This document shows, piece by piece, positions 16,482 through 24,997 of a DNA stretch of 64,000 bases. The stretch's first letter is position 1. Every line of letters starts with the position of its first letter. The DNA is from Chryseobacterium cupriresistens (lineage in GTDB: Bacteria > Bacteroidota > Bacteroidia > Flavobacteriales > Weeksellaceae). The notes beneath the pieces are model-generated. The model made no database searches. It was not told the origin of the DNA and worked only from the letters and a program-made list of their open reading frames with translations. The DNA lies in NCBI RefSeq assembly GCF_046614675.1, contig NZ_JBKKJT010000001.1:806001-870000 (forward strand), in the 5' to 3' direction. Position numbers and translations under genes: made by a program.

Positions 16482-17660
16482 TTAAAAGCCTGTCAGCTTC
16501 CAGGGGTCAAGAACGACCTTTACACATCCGTCTTCTTTTTTATCAAAAATTTCGTATCCTTTGCTTACTTCATCAAGAGATAAACGGTGGGTAATAACAT
16601 CATTAAGGGTGATTTTTCCTGTCACCACATAATCCATGAGCTTGTCTATAATAGGATGAACATTGCACTGTCCTGCTTTAAGTGTAATTCCCTTGTCAAA
16701 AATCTGTCCAAGTCTGAAATTGTCATAATTAACGGGATAAACTCCCAGAACAGAAACAATGCCACCTCTCCTTACCGCACTCATGCATGCTTCCAGTACT
16801 TTGACAGAGCCTTTCTCAAAGTTTAAAACAGCTTTTGCACGGTCTATAAAACTTCTTTCCGGTTCAAAACCTACGGCTTCAATACATAGATCTGCACCCC
16901 GCCCGTCTGTCATATCCCTGATGTGTTCAATAGTGCTTTCAGCATCTTCCCACAAAATGGTTTCACATCCTGTAAGCATTTTGATTCTGTCTAATCGGTA
17001 TTGAAGCGTATCAATTACAATAACTTTACTGGCGTTATGAAGAACAGCGCTTTTTGTGGCCATTGTCCCTACGGGGCCTGCTCCAAAAACAGCAACAGTT
17101 TCTCCTCCTTTAAGCTCTCCCCACATCACTCCTGTGTAGCCTGTTGGGAAAATATCAGTAAGAAATAAAACCTGTTCATCACTAAGATTTTCCGGAACTT
17201 TTCTGGGACCAAAATTCGCGTAGGGAACTCTTACATATTGGGCCTGGCCACCGTCATATCCTCCATACAGGTCGGTGTATCCGAAAAGAGCTCCGCCTTT
17301 TTCTTTAAAAATACCTCCTTCCGGGCCGTAATAATCGGGATTACTGTGTTCACATGCGGTGGGAAGATCATGCTGGCAGAAGAAACAGCTTCCACAAGCA
17401 ATGGGAAAAGGAACTACTACCCTGTCGCCTGCTTTCAGGTGACTGATGTTTTTCCCGGTTTCTTCTACGATACCCATAAATTCATGTCCCATTACCATGG
17501 GTCTGGCCTGCGGAATTCCTCCTGAATACATATGGAGATCACTGCCACAAATCGCTGTGGAAGTTACTCTCAGAATAATATCATTTTCATCCAGAATTCT
17601 GGGATCTTCTACGGTATCACAGGTAATATTACCTGGTGAATGAAAAACGGCTGCTTTCAT
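16482..17660 (-). CDS. Zinc-dependent alcohol dehydrogenase (formaldehyde-dehydrogenase-like)
   Basis: A 392-residue medium-chain dehydrogenase. Catalytic zinc ligands lie in ICGSDLHMYSGG (Cys38), GHEFMG (His at about 60-65), with structural zinc cysteines in CGSCFFCQHDLPTAC (near 89-103). The Rossmann fold begins with GAGPVG near 194. The long insert around GGALFGYTDLYGGYDGGQAQ is typical of glutathione-independent formaldehyde dehydrogenases and threonine-dehydrogenase-like stress enzymes. It lies between catalase and CinA in the island, suggesting oxidation of an aldehyde or alcohol made under stress, though the substrate is unproven. Confidence 0.86.
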   Translation of the reverse strand: MKAAVFHSPGNITCDTVEDPRILDENDIILRVTSTAICGSDLHMYSGGIPQARPMVMGHEFMGIVEETGKNISHLKAGDRVVVPFPIACGSCFFCQHDLPTACEHSNPDYYGPEGGIFKEKGGALFGYTDLYGGYDGGQAQYVRVPYANFGPRKVPENLSDEQVLFLTDIFPTGYTGVMWGELKGGETVAVFGAGPVGTMATKSAVLHNASKVIVIDTLQYRLDRIKMLTGCETILWEDAESTIEHIRDMTDGRGADLCIEAVGFEPERSFIDRAKAVLNFEKGSVKVLEACMSAVRRGGIVSVLGVYPVNYDNFRLGQIFDKGITLKAGQCNVHPIIDKLMDYVVTGKITLNDVITHRLSLDEVSKGYEIFDKKEDGCVKVVLDPWKLTGF

Positions 17661-17709
17661 AATCTAAATATTTAAAGTGATTGGTGTTGGTGTGAAGGGT
17701 GTTTTATGA

Positions 17710-19848
17710 TTACGCGTTTCTCTCCTTTTCAATATCCCAGACTCTGTGTTGGGCAATAGCCTGGATGAATTTATCTACCGGATCTCCGTCTTCCCATGTA
17801 GTGATTCCGGGATCCTCATGTTGTTTAGCGGCTACATTGGAATTGTGGTAAAGCACCTCCGTATCTTTTCCGAAGTAAATTGCTTTACAGTGTTTATAAG
17901 CTTCATTGATGAAATGCAGAACCAGATGTTTGTTTTCAGCAATCATCAGCTCTTTTACGGAATCTTCTCCCGGGCAGATCGCAAGGGCATCAAAACAGAC
18001 ACTTGCCGTACTGCTAAGAGAATGTTTCGGAGTCAGTTCTGAACCGTCATTCAGTTTTACGGGAGCAACACTTGTTGCAATCAGTTCAACTCTGGCACCT
18101 TCTGCTTCAAGCTTTGCTTTAAGATCATTGACAGCTCCACCATCAGCACGGTTAGCCAGAATAAAGCCTATTTTCCGGCTCTTAATTGTATTTTTTACCG
18201 TATTCTTCATACTTAAAGCATCGGATATCTTTGTATGAGGTTCTCTTTCTTCGCTTTGAAGTTCTATCATATTACTATCTGCCGGCAGACTTTGATTGAG
18301 CCATTCCAGTTTTTTAACTTCCACTCCTAATTTTTCTGCTACCTTCCAGGCAAGATCCGTATCAATATAGGCAAGCTGTCCTACCAGTCTTTCCCTGATC
18401 TCAGGACGGGTTACTTTTGATAATTCAAAGACCAATGCATTCTGAAGGTGTGTTTTCTCCGGTGCAGACTGGCTGTTATAGAATAATTTTGCCTGTGAAT
18501 AATGATCCACAAAACTTTTACTTCTTTCTCTGATCTTCACTCCGGAAACTCTTTCCTGCTGGGAGGTAAAGCCGCCTTCAGACATCATTGCCTGAAAAGG
18601 ACATCCGCCGCCTATGGAATTCGGTTCATAACTGCTTTTTCCTTTCACGATCTGCTGTCTCATATGACCATCTCTTTGGTTGTTATGAACCGTATTGATA
18701 GATCTGTTGATCGGTATTTCATGGAAATTGGGAGATCCCAGTCTTGAAAGCTGGGTGTCGGTATATGAAAATAATCTTCCCTGCAGCAGCGGATCATTGG
18801 TGAAATCTATCCCAGGAATGATATGTCCCGGGTGAAAAGCAATCTGCTCGGTTTCTGCAAAAAAATTATCCGGATTTCTGTTAAGTGTTAATGTTCCGAA
18901 GAGCTGTACAGGAACTTCTTCTTCAGGAACTATTTTGGTAGGGTCAAGAAGATCAAAATCAAATTTGTGCTCATCCTCTTCAGGAATAAGTTGCACACCG
19001 AAATCCCATTCCGGATAATCCCCGTTTTCTATGGCCTCCCAAAGATCCCGCTTATGGAAATCAGAATCTACTCCGGAAATCATCTGAGCTTCGTTCCAGG
19101 CTACGGAATGAACGCCTAACCTGGGTTTAAAATGGAATTTTACAAAATGTACTTTTCCTGCCTCGTTGATAAATTTAAAAGAGTGTACTCCAAAGCCTTC
19201 CATCATTCTCAGACTTCTCGGAATAGCTCTGTCGCTCATCAGCCACATGATCATGTGCATACTTTCGGGCATCAGTGAAATAAAATCCCAGAATGTATCA
19301 TGGGCAGATGCGGCCTGAGGAATTTCATTGTCTGGTTCCGGTTTTACAGCGTGTACGAGGTCAGGAAATTTGATAGCATCCTGAATAAAAAATACCGGTA
19401 TATTATTGGCAACAAGGTCATAATTTCCTTCTTCGGTATAAAATTTTACCGCAAAACCACGGACATCTCTTGCGAGATCGGTACTTCCTTTGCTACCCGC
19501 AACAGTTGAAAACCGTACAAAAACAGGAGTTTCCTTTCCCAGTTCTGTTAAAAATTTTGCTTTAGTGTATTCTGCAAGGCTTTTAGTAAGCTTAAAAACG
19601 CCATGTGCACCGGAACCCCTGGCATGCACTACTCTTTCAGGAATTCTTTCATGATCAAAGTGGGTAATCTTTTCCCGCAGGATAAAATCTTCCAGCAATG
19701 AAGGGCCACGTTCGCCAGCTTTTAAAGAATCCTGGTTGTTGTTGATCTTTAAGCCCTGATTGGTGGTCAGCTTTTCATTTTCATTGGAAGTGCTGTGTAG
19801 ATCCAGCTGTTCTGCTTTTTTGTTGTGTTCGTTGGTGTTCATATTCAT
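17710..19848 (-). CDS. katE: Large-subunit (clade 2, HPII-type) catalase with C-terminal amidotransferase-like domain
   Basis: Breaks down hydrogen peroxide with heme. The ~712-residue length marks the large-subunit clade. The distal histidine is in RVVHARGSGAHGVF, the asparagine in NYDLVANNIPVFF and the proximal heme tyrosine in LFSYTDTQLSRLG. The last ~150 residues (KIGFILANRADGG onward) form the flavodoxin/DJ-1-like domain of HPII-type enzymes. The frame is open to a TTG at 19878, but the ATG at 19848 is the better start. Neighbours include a DUF892 and a KGG protein, the same partners found with stress catalases elsewhere. Confidence 0.93.
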   Translation of the reverse strand: MNMNTNEHNKKAEQLDLHSTSNENEKLTTNQGLKINNNQDSLKAGERGPSLLEDFILREKITHFDHERIPERVVHARGSGAHGVFKLTKSLAEYTKAKFLTELGKETPVFVRFSTVAGSKGSTDLARDVRGFAVKFYTEEGNYDLVANNIPVFFIQDAIKFPDLVHAVKPEPDNEIPQAASAHDTFWDFISLMPESMHMIMWLMSDRAIPRSLRMMEGFGVHSFKFINEAGKVHFVKFHFKPRLGVHSVAWNEAQMISGVDSDFHKRDLWEAIENGDYPEWDFGVQLIPEEDEHKFDFDLLDPTKIVPEEEVPVQLFGTLTLNRNPDNFFAETEQIAFHPGHIIPGIDFTNDPLLQGRLFSYTDTQLSRLGSPNFHEIPINRSINTVHNNQRDGHMRQQIVKGKSSYEPNSIGGGCPFQAMMSEGGFTSQQERVSGVKIRERSKSFVDHYSQAKLFYNSQSAPEKTHLQNALVFELSKVTRPEIRERLVGQLAYIDTDLAWKVAEKLGVEVKKLEWLNQSLPADSNMIELQSEEREPHTKISDALSMKNTVKNTIKSRKIGFILANRADGGAVNDLKAKLEAEGARVELIATSVAPVKLNDGSELTPKHSLSSTASVCFDALAICPGEDSVKELMIAENKHLVLHFINEAYKHCKAIYFGKDTEVLYHNSNVAAKQHEDPGITTWEDGDPVDKFIQAIAQHRVWDIEKERNA

Positions 19849-19906
19849 AATCTTTTTGTGGTTGGTATTTTCTTTCAAAAGCAGTTAAATAATGGGGCCG
19901 CAGCAA

Positions 19907-20284
19907 TTAATCTGTTTTATTTCCCAGAATTTCAAGAAGTCTGTTGATATATTCTTCTTCCTTCAGAACTTTGTAATACGCTGTTTTGGCATACAAGGTG
20001 AAGGCAGGAGACTCATATCTTATTTCAGCATCCAAATCTGTGGTTTTCGTTGTGTTATTAAAATGAAACTCACGGATATTGAGGATGTATTCTTCCATAT
20101 AATTGTCTATCACTCCTTTCAGGACTTCACAGGTAGCATTATTTTTAATCTTTTCTAAAGACTTAATCAGAAAAGCTGTAACTCCGTAAGAATTCATAAT
20201 AGACGGAAATAAAGACTCATTCTCTATTGCATTATTTTTGTCATTCAGGCCGGAATGTTGTAAAGTGTCGTTTTCAAAAGTCAT
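19907..20284 (-). CDS. Hypothetical helical protein of the stress island
   Basis: A 125-residue, mostly helical and acidic protein with no signal peptide or membrane segment. Visible features are an EVLKGVIDNYMEEYILNIREF helix (near 54-74, given in parts) and FTLYAKTAYYKVLKEEEYI near 95-113. I do not recognise a family; the spacing of glutamates in two long helices faintly recalls a ferritin-like bundle, but this is speculation. It lies 15 bases after the next unknown gene and 58 bases before the preferred catalase start, so it is probably in the same operon. Confidence 0.6.
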   Translation of the reverse strand: MTFENDTLQHSGLNDKNNAIENESLFPSIMNSYGVTAFLIKSLEKIKNNATCEVLKGVIDNYMEEYILNIREFHFNNTTKTTDLDAEIRYESPAFTLYAKTAYYKVLKEEEYINRLLEILGNKTD

Positions 20285-20299
20285 ATTTAAGAATGGTTT

Positions 20300-20617
20300 T
20301 TAGTTATTAGAAGCTTCCAGATATTTTTCAAAATAATGAAGGTCATTTTTATCTTTTATGGATAAATAAAACATGATCTGTTCCGGTTCTTTTAATCCGA
20401 TACTGCCGAAGCAGTCGAAGTGAGCAATTAATGCCTGTATATTTTCAATATCAATATCTTTCAGAATAATAAATAAAAGAAAAATATTTTTTTTGATCTC
20501 TTTTGCATAGATTGCTGCCCCGTCTTCAAAACACTTCCCTGTATTCGGTATTTTTATAAAATCCTTATGTCTCAGTGTTTTTATTATTTTCTGGCATTCC
20601 ATATATTTTGATTTCAT
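20300..20617 (-). CDS. Hypothetical protein of the stress island
   Basis: A 105-residue soluble protein with alternating strands and helices (a hydrophobic strand NIFLLFIILKDID near residues 43-55 and LDF/FDCFGSIGL near 67-76). It contains two lone cysteines (Cys8 and Cys69), no signal peptide and no known motif. It could begin at Met6 instead of Met1. It is flanked by the DUF892 gene with a hairpin between them and by the next unknown gene 15 bases away. The family is not recognised. Confidence 0.55.
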   Translation of the reverse strand: MKSKYMECQKIIKTLRHKDFIKIPNTGKCFEDGAAIYAKEIKKNIFLLFIILKDIDIENIQALIAHFDCFGSIGLKEPEQIMFYLSIKDKNDLHYFEKYLEASNN

Positions 20618-20623
20618 GATTAA

Positions 20624-20657
20624 AATAAGCCATATAGAACAAGCTACATGGCTTATT
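20624..20657 (-). terminator. Hairpin after the DUF892 gene, possibly attenuating
   Basis: AATAAGCCAT (20624-20633) and ATGGCTTATT (20648-20657) form a perfect 10-base stem, followed on the minus strand by a T-rich tail. It may partially separate the KGG/DUF892 genes from the catalase part of the island. Confidence 0.6.
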
Positions 20658-20664
20658 ACATAGT

Positions 20665-21252
20665 TTAGTCTTCCTGTTCTGCATCAAAGTTGATGGATGT
20701 TTCTGCAATATCTGTAAGATAAGAATCTGTGTCTTCTTCTTCCTGAAGCGTTCTTTCAAGCAGATCGGCTGCCTTATCATGTCCCATAGTTATGGCAAGC
20801 TGGGCCAATCCGCCATAAGTGGCAATTTCGTAATGTTCTACTTTCTGTGCTGCAATAATAAGGGCAACATCTCTTGTTGCGGTACCGTCTTCTGTAGCTT
20901 TGATGACTTCTTCCCCTTCTTCAATAATCCCTTTGATAGCCTTACATTCTTTCTTTTCAGGCTTTTCATCAATGAGTTTGAAAACTTTTTCCAAACGCTT
21001 AACATGTTTTTGAGTCTGAAGGTGATGGTCTTCAAAAGCATCTTTCAATTCTTCAGCAGTAGCTGCTTCCTGCATTTTTTCCAATGCATCCAGAATGGCA
21101 TTTTCAGCAAAATAAATGTCCTTCAGGGCACTCACAAAGAACTTGTGAAGGGGTGAATTTTTCATTTCATCCTGGTTGACAGTTGTCTTGTCTGCCGTAC
21201 CTTTTTTGGTAGCAGAAACTGCCGTATTGGTTTCTAATATTTTATTGGGCAT
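20665..21252 (-). CDS. DUF892 ferritin-like protein (YciE/YciF family)
   Basis: A 195-residue protein with a disordered 30-residue start, then the family opening LHKFFVSALKDIYFAENAIL (split, near 33-52) and four helices. Candidate metal ligands are in YFAENAILDALEK, EDHHLQTQKHVKRLEKVF, and AAQKVEHYEIATYGGL; the E-x2-H pairs of a ferritin-like di-iron site are present. YciE/YciF proteins are stress-induced and bind metal or peroxide-related ligands, but their exact activity is unproven. It is next to the KGG gene, as in the enterobacterial yciGFE-katN operon. Confidence 0.86.
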   Translation of the reverse strand: MPNKILETNTAVSATKKGTADKTTVNQDEMKNSPLHKFFVSALKDIYFAENAILDALEKMQEAATAEELKDAFEDHHLQTQKHVKRLEKVFKLIDEKPEKKECKAIKGIIEEGEEVIKATEDGTATRDVALIIAAQKVEHYEIATYGGLAQLAITMGHDKAADLLERTLQEEEDTDSYLTDIAETSINFDAEQED

Positions 21253-21324
21253 GGTGTAAATGGTGTTTGTTATTAAAGGATTACCTCTTTATATATGGCT
21301 AAAGAGGCAATCCTGGAAAAAGAA

Positions 21325-22128
21325 TTATGAATTACGTCTGCCTCCGAATCCGGAACGACCTGAAGATCTTCCGCCTCCGTGGGAAGCTTGGCCTCCCATT
21401 CTGGCTATTCTTGTACGCTCAGATTTACTCATTGCAGCAAATCCTCTTCTTGAACTTCCTGAATTAGAGTTGGAGTTCGAGCCTCCTCTTCCTGAGCTGT
21501 TACTGTTGTTTCCTGATCTGGATGAACCTCCTCTTCCTGAATTGGAACCTGAGCCTGAAGATCTTCCGCCTCCGTGGGAAGCTTGGCCTCCCATTCTGGC
21601 TATTCTTGTACGCTCAGCTTTACTCATGGAAGCGAAACCTCTTCTTGAAGTACCATCTCCTGATGATGACCTGCCTCTGCCTCCTGATCTGGAGCCGGAA
21701 CCAGAACTTGAACGTCCGCGGGAACCACCACCGGAGTTTCCTCCACGAGAACCACCTCTACCAGAAGTAAATCTTCCCTGGCTGTCTCTCTGCTGGTTAC
21801 CGTTTCCGCCTCTGGAACCACCTCTTCCTCCTCTACGGCCTCTCTGATCATCATCATCGTCTTCTTCTTCGTCGTCATAATCATCATCTTCTTCATCATC
21901 ATAATCGTCGTCGTATTCATCATAATCATCTTCATCGTAGTCATCGTCATAATCCTCATTTTCATTATCAAAATAATTTTCATATTCTGAAAAATCATCA
22001 TCATAATCTTCATCTCTGGTTGCATCGTTGAAACCATGATCATATCCTAACTGATATACTTCTTCAAGGTTTTCTGATGAATGTGACTGTCCTCTTGAAC
22101 TGCGGTTTCTTGAATTTCTAGTGTTCAT
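21325..22128 (-). CDS. KGG-repeat stress protein with acidic and Gly/Ser/Arg-rich low-complexity regions
   Basis: A 267-residue protein starting at the ATG at 22128; upstream codons lack support. Order: basic start, YQLGYDHGFNDA, a ~60-residue stretch of nearly all Asp, Glu and Tyr, an RG-rich segment, then two copies of a ~30-residue motif RRGFA-MSK-ERTRIARMGG (near 168 and 233), each followed by QASHGGGRSSG. The motif matches the stress-induced KGG family (YciG), here with RMGG in place of KGG. A -7 box TACATTTG lies at 22294-22301, giving a ~160-base leader. The low-complexity form suggests a condensing, disordered or nucleic-acid-binding protein, which is inferred. Confidence 0.75.
   Translation of the reverse strand: MNTRNSRNRSSRGQSHSSENLEEVYQLGYDHGFNDATRDEDYDDDFSEYENYFDNENEDYDDDYDEDDYDEYDDDYDDEEDDDYDDEEEDDDDDQRGRRGGRGGSRGGNGNQQRDSQGRFTSGRGGSRGGNSGGGSRGRSSSGSGSRSGGRGRSSSGDGTSRRGFASMSKAERTRIARMGGQASHGGGRSSGSGSNSGRGGSSRSGNNSNSSGRGGSNSNSNSGSSRRGFAAMSKSERTRIARMGGQASHGGGRSSGRSGFGGRRNS
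21359..21422. repeat. Exact 64-base direct repeat inside the KGG gene, copy 1
   Basis: Identical to 21554-21617. The copies are 195 bases apart (65 codons), so recombination between them would delete one motif copy without shifting the frame. Confidence 0.9.
21554..21617. repeat. Exact 64-base direct repeat inside the KGG gene, copy 2
   Basis: Identical to 21359-21422; it encodes the end of the first RMGG motif and the GGR linker. The exactness at DNA level suggests recent duplication or gene conversion. Confidence 0.9.
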
Positions 22129-22363
22129 AACTGAATTTTTTTTATTAATATTTAGTGATGTGTATTGCAGCCCGTGACTAGTATTAGACGGCAACAGTTG
22201 GATGTCGGTAATTTTAAAATGATAATAAAAGCAAATGCTTTTTACGTTCCTTTTTTACTAAGGTTTAGAAAATTGGATTGAAAATTTATATTTCAAATGT
22301 ACGTCAGAATAATTCACTTTTTTATGACCTGGATCATGTTAATGCGGATTAATACAAAATTTT

Positions 22364-22776
22364 TCAGTCATTTATGATAATTCTGCCAGATTTTTTCATC
22401 TTTTCAAGAGCCCGGAATACATTTTCCATATGCATGTCCGTAGGATTGACAATCTGTTGTCCTGCCAATTCAATGTGGAATATTTTAGACAGTCTTCATG
22501 GTGATAGCTTTTCAGGTAATCCGGTAAACCTTTCAGCCTCCGCACAGCATTTTCTGATGCAAGACTCTGTCCCATTTTTAAAGTATAATAGATTTCCTGC
22601 GATAAGCAGGCATTCACTTCCATTGAAAGATAAGGATTCCCGTCTGTCATTTCAAAGAAAATATTTTTGGAAAGTCTTATAATACGGGAATCCTTTTTTT
22701 TGAAAACTGATTCCCGTTTTTTATAGTTCCTGTCCTCTGCACTCATGGAGTACAGGAGACTTTCATCAATATTCAT
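22364..22776 (-). pseudogene. Decayed Crp/Fnr regulator, tandem copy of the 22851 gene
   Basis: The frame from 22776 aligns with the intact Crp/Fnr protein next to it (MNIDESLL, then LRLSK-IFF, then SM/YMEVNACLSQE-YY, and LRGL-DYLKS). It lacks about 55 residues that form the cyclic-nucleotide-binding barrel. The frame then ends with unrelated residues, but a one-base shift around 22475-22490 restores the missing helix-turn-helix (IELAGQQIVNPTD, then ENVFRALEKMKKSGRIII) ending at the TGA at 22364-22366. So it has both an internal deletion and a frameshift, and should be inactive. It lies 75 bases after the intact gene. Confidence 0.8.
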
Positions 22777-22850
22777 ACAGCTTATCGTTTTCATATCTTC
22801 AGAAAGATTTAAATGAAAAAAATCACAAAATTTTCTATGTCAAATGAATG

Positions 22851-23447
22851 CTAATATAAAATTTTACGATTTTCAATTCTTACGATTTTATCCCTTTCCA
22901 TATGTTTGATGGTCCTTATTGCGGTTTCTACACACAAACCTGTAAGACTAGCCATCTGTTGTCTAGTTAAAGGAATCAGGAATGAATAAGGACGTGCATC
23001 TTTCTGGAAACTCTTCAAATAATCCATCAGTCCTCTAAGTCGTATCGAAGGATTTTGCGATGAAAGATTCTGCATCATGATGAATTTATAGTAAAGGCGT
23101 TCGGAGAGAAAACTGTTGACCTCCATGTATAATTCGGGGTTTTGGTTCAGCAGATTGAAAAAAATGGATTTATGAAGCCTTAAAACAGTACATTCTGTAA
23201 TAGCTTCAGCATTCATAGGATAAGGTTTTTCTATAAAAAGAATAGATTCTCCACAGCTTTCTCCGTCGGATAAAATATTCTGAATAAATTCTTTTCCTTC
23301 CTCATTATAATTATTGAGTTTTACTTCTCCGTTAATAATCTGGTAGTAGTAATTGGGTATATCCCCCTCGCAGAATATCACTTCTGAAGGGTTATAGTGT
23401 CTCGTTTCTGCTCCCGCTGAAATCAAAATGTTTTCGTCGATAACCAT
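22851..23447 (-). CDS. Crp/Fnr family transcriptional regulator
   Basis: A 198-residue protein. The N-terminal cNMP-binding barrel (residues ~15-110) has GEVKLNNYNEEGKEFIQNIL and GESCGESILFI; the C-terminal helix-turn-helix includes LTRQQMASLTGLCVETAIRTIKHME. No cysteine pattern for an Fe-S cluster is seen, so it is of the Crp type, with an unknown ligand. It sits upstream of the stress island, on the same strand, with a broken copy between them, and is a reasonable candidate for its regulator. A short AT-rich leader of more than 100 bases precedes it. Confidence 0.88.
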   Translation of the reverse strand: MVIDENILISAGAETRHYNPSEVIFCEGDIPNYYYQIINGEVKLNNYNEEGKEFIQNILSDGESCGESILFIEKPYPMNAEAITECTVLRLHKSIFFNLLNQNPELYMEVNSFLSERLYYKFIMMQNLSSQNPSIRLRGLMDYLKSFQKDARPYSFLIPLTRQQMASLTGLCVETAIRTIKHMERDKIVRIENRKILY

Positions 23448-23708
23448 AATAGTTGTTTTTGGTGTTGTTTTCTTCTTCTCCTCTTCTTAATCTTAGTAAA
23501 ATATATATTGGTAATCGATACTTAATGAGTGCAAAAAGTACACCTTAATGATTGTTTTAAAAGTTAAAAAAAGTTAAAAATATTAATAACTCTAATTGTA
23601 TATTTTATTTATTGGTTAAGTATTACCACTAAAAATGCAATTAAATTGATTTTTTGATACCACATATTTAAGCTGTAATTTCAACAATTTGTAGAAATAC
23701 AAAATAAT
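23448..23708. other. Intergenic region, promoter side of the Crp/Fnr gene
   Basis: About 260 bases of AT-rich sequence. It must hold the minus-strand promoter of the Crp/Fnr gene, but no clean TAnnTTTG box was found. Nothing else recognised. Confidence 0.4.
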
Positions 23709-23741
23709 AAAACCCATTTTTACTTAATAAAAACGGGTTTT
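23709..23741. terminator. Hairpin terminator of the small lipoprotein gene
   Basis: AAAACCC (23709-23715) pairs with GGGTTTT (23735-23741) and the inner TTTTTA pairs with TAAAAA; a T run follows on both strands. Confidence 0.75.
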
Positions 23742-23765
23742 TCAAAGTAATAACAGAAAAAACTG

Positions 23766-24000
23766 CTATTTCTTTGGAATTTTATTTTTAGGGGTTGTCG
23801 TGGTATCTGTAAGTTTTTCTGAGGAAACCGTATCACTGTGTACTGTATCGGAAGGGATTGGATTTACCGTGGAAACAGAATCCGTTCTGATGGTATCAGC
23901 TATGACAGTATCTGTTGTAACATTGGGTTTCTGTTTTGGATTCTTTTTTACAGCTCAGGACCATAAATCCTATAAGCAGGCTTGATATAATAAACTTCAT
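23766..24000 (-). pseudogene. Small lipoprotein gene with a frameshift in an A6 run
   Basis: The minus strand opens with MKFIISSLLIGFMVLSC, a lipoprotein signal peptide with its lipobox cysteine, preceded by a -7 box TACCTTTG at 24026-24033. The frame then stops after ten more codons past the KK. If one A of the run at 23944-23949 is removed, the frame continues as CKKNPKQKPNVTTDTV to a TAG at 23766-23768, giving a 77-residue Thr/Ser/Asp-rich lipoprotein with repeated SDTV-like units. A terminator follows. So the gene is frameshifted in a homopolymer, by mutation, phase variation or sequencing error. Confidence 0.7.
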
Positions 24001-24086
24001 AATGCTCTATTTTGTGGTGATGAATCAAAGGTAGACTATTATGAAGCTGTCTTCTTATAACTTAAGTCATAATGCTTTATATTTAA

Positions 24087-24971
24087 TTATTTCGCAAATT
24101 TTTTAGTTCCTGCAACACATAAGATGACACCCACAGTCACCCCCAGCATTCCCAAACTCACCTGCTCACGAAGAAGCCAGGCAGCGAGTGCCAAGCCAAA
24201 GAAAGGCTGAAGCAGCTGCAGCTGTCCAACAGTAGCAATTCCGCCTTGTGCCAATCCTTTATACCAGAATATAAATCCAATAAACATGCTGAAAAGCGAA
24301 ATATAAGCCATTCCAAACCACCCCTGAAAACTAACATTTTCAATATCATCAGGAAAATAAATAAAAAATAAAGGAATCATAACAGGAAGTGCCAATACTA
24401 AAGCCCAGGAAATTACCTGCCATCCGCCTAATGTTTTAGATAGCTTAGCGCCTTCAGCATACCCCATTCCGCATAAAATAACGGCAAGCAGCATCAGAAT
24501 ATCGCCAACGGGTGATGCTGATATTCCTTGCGAGACAGCATAGCCAATCACCAAAAGACTTCCTGTAATAGAGAAAAACCAAAATACAGGATGGGGCTTT
24601 TCGCCACCACGCATCACTCCAAATACAGCCGTTGCCAAAGGCAGCATTCCCAGAAAAACAATAGAATGGGCTGAAGTAAGATATTGAAGTGCCAATGCAG
24701 AAAGAAGCGGAAAACCTACCACACAGCCCAGGGAAACCAACAATAATGGAATTAAATCTTTTTTAACAGGCCGTTTTTCTTTACCCAGCCATAATACGAT
24801 AAGCGCAAGAATTCCTGCAACAGCTGCACGAACAATTGTTACAAAAATGGGGCTCATTTCCATTACGGCCAACTTAGTGGCCGGCAATCCTCCACTAAAT
24901 AATACAACTCCTATAAAGCCATTGATCCAGCCATTTATATTTTCATCTTTTGATAGTTGTTTTGTCAACAT
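24087..24971 (-). CDS. DMT/EamA family transporter
   Basis: A drug/metabolite transporter with about ten helices in two EamA repeats, 294 residues from the ATG at 24971 (a TTG at 24980 is less likely). Repeat 1 contains FSGGLPATKLAVMEMSPIFVTIVRA (split near residues 28-52), and repeat 2 contains YAEGAKLSKTLGGWQVISWAL and FSMFIGFIFWYKGLAQGG. It probably exports a metabolite or amino acid. A MocR-type regulator is transcribed divergently from 98 bases away, as often seen for EamA exporters under PLP-dependent regulators. The minus-strand -7 box TAATTTTG is at 24998-25005. Confidence 0.87.
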   Translation of the reverse strand: MLTKQLSKDENINGWINGFIGVVLFSGGLPATKLAVMEMSPIFVTIVRAAVAGILALIVLWLGKEKRPVKKDLIPLLLVSLGCVVGFPLLSALALQYLTSAHSIVFLGMLPLATAVFGVMRGGEKPHPVFWFFSITGSLLVIGYAVSQGISASPVGDILMLLAVILCGMGYAEGAKLSKTLGGWQVISWALVLALPVMIPLFFIYFPDDIENVSFQGWFGMAYISLFSMFIGFIFWYKGLAQGGIATVGQLQLLQPFFGLALAAWLLREQVSLGMLGVTVGVILCVAGTKKFAK

Positions 24972-24997
24972 TGTATTCAAGCTTTTTAATTGATGTT

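Noticed and set aside
21325..22128. Collagen-like or spore-coat protein
   Set aside because: Glycine is not in a G-x-y triplet register and the repeated RMGG motif matches the KGG family.
23800..23985. Plus-strand frame of 61 codons (repetitive Val/Ser/Thr)
   Set aside because: It is the antisense shadow of the lipoprotein gene on the minus strand.
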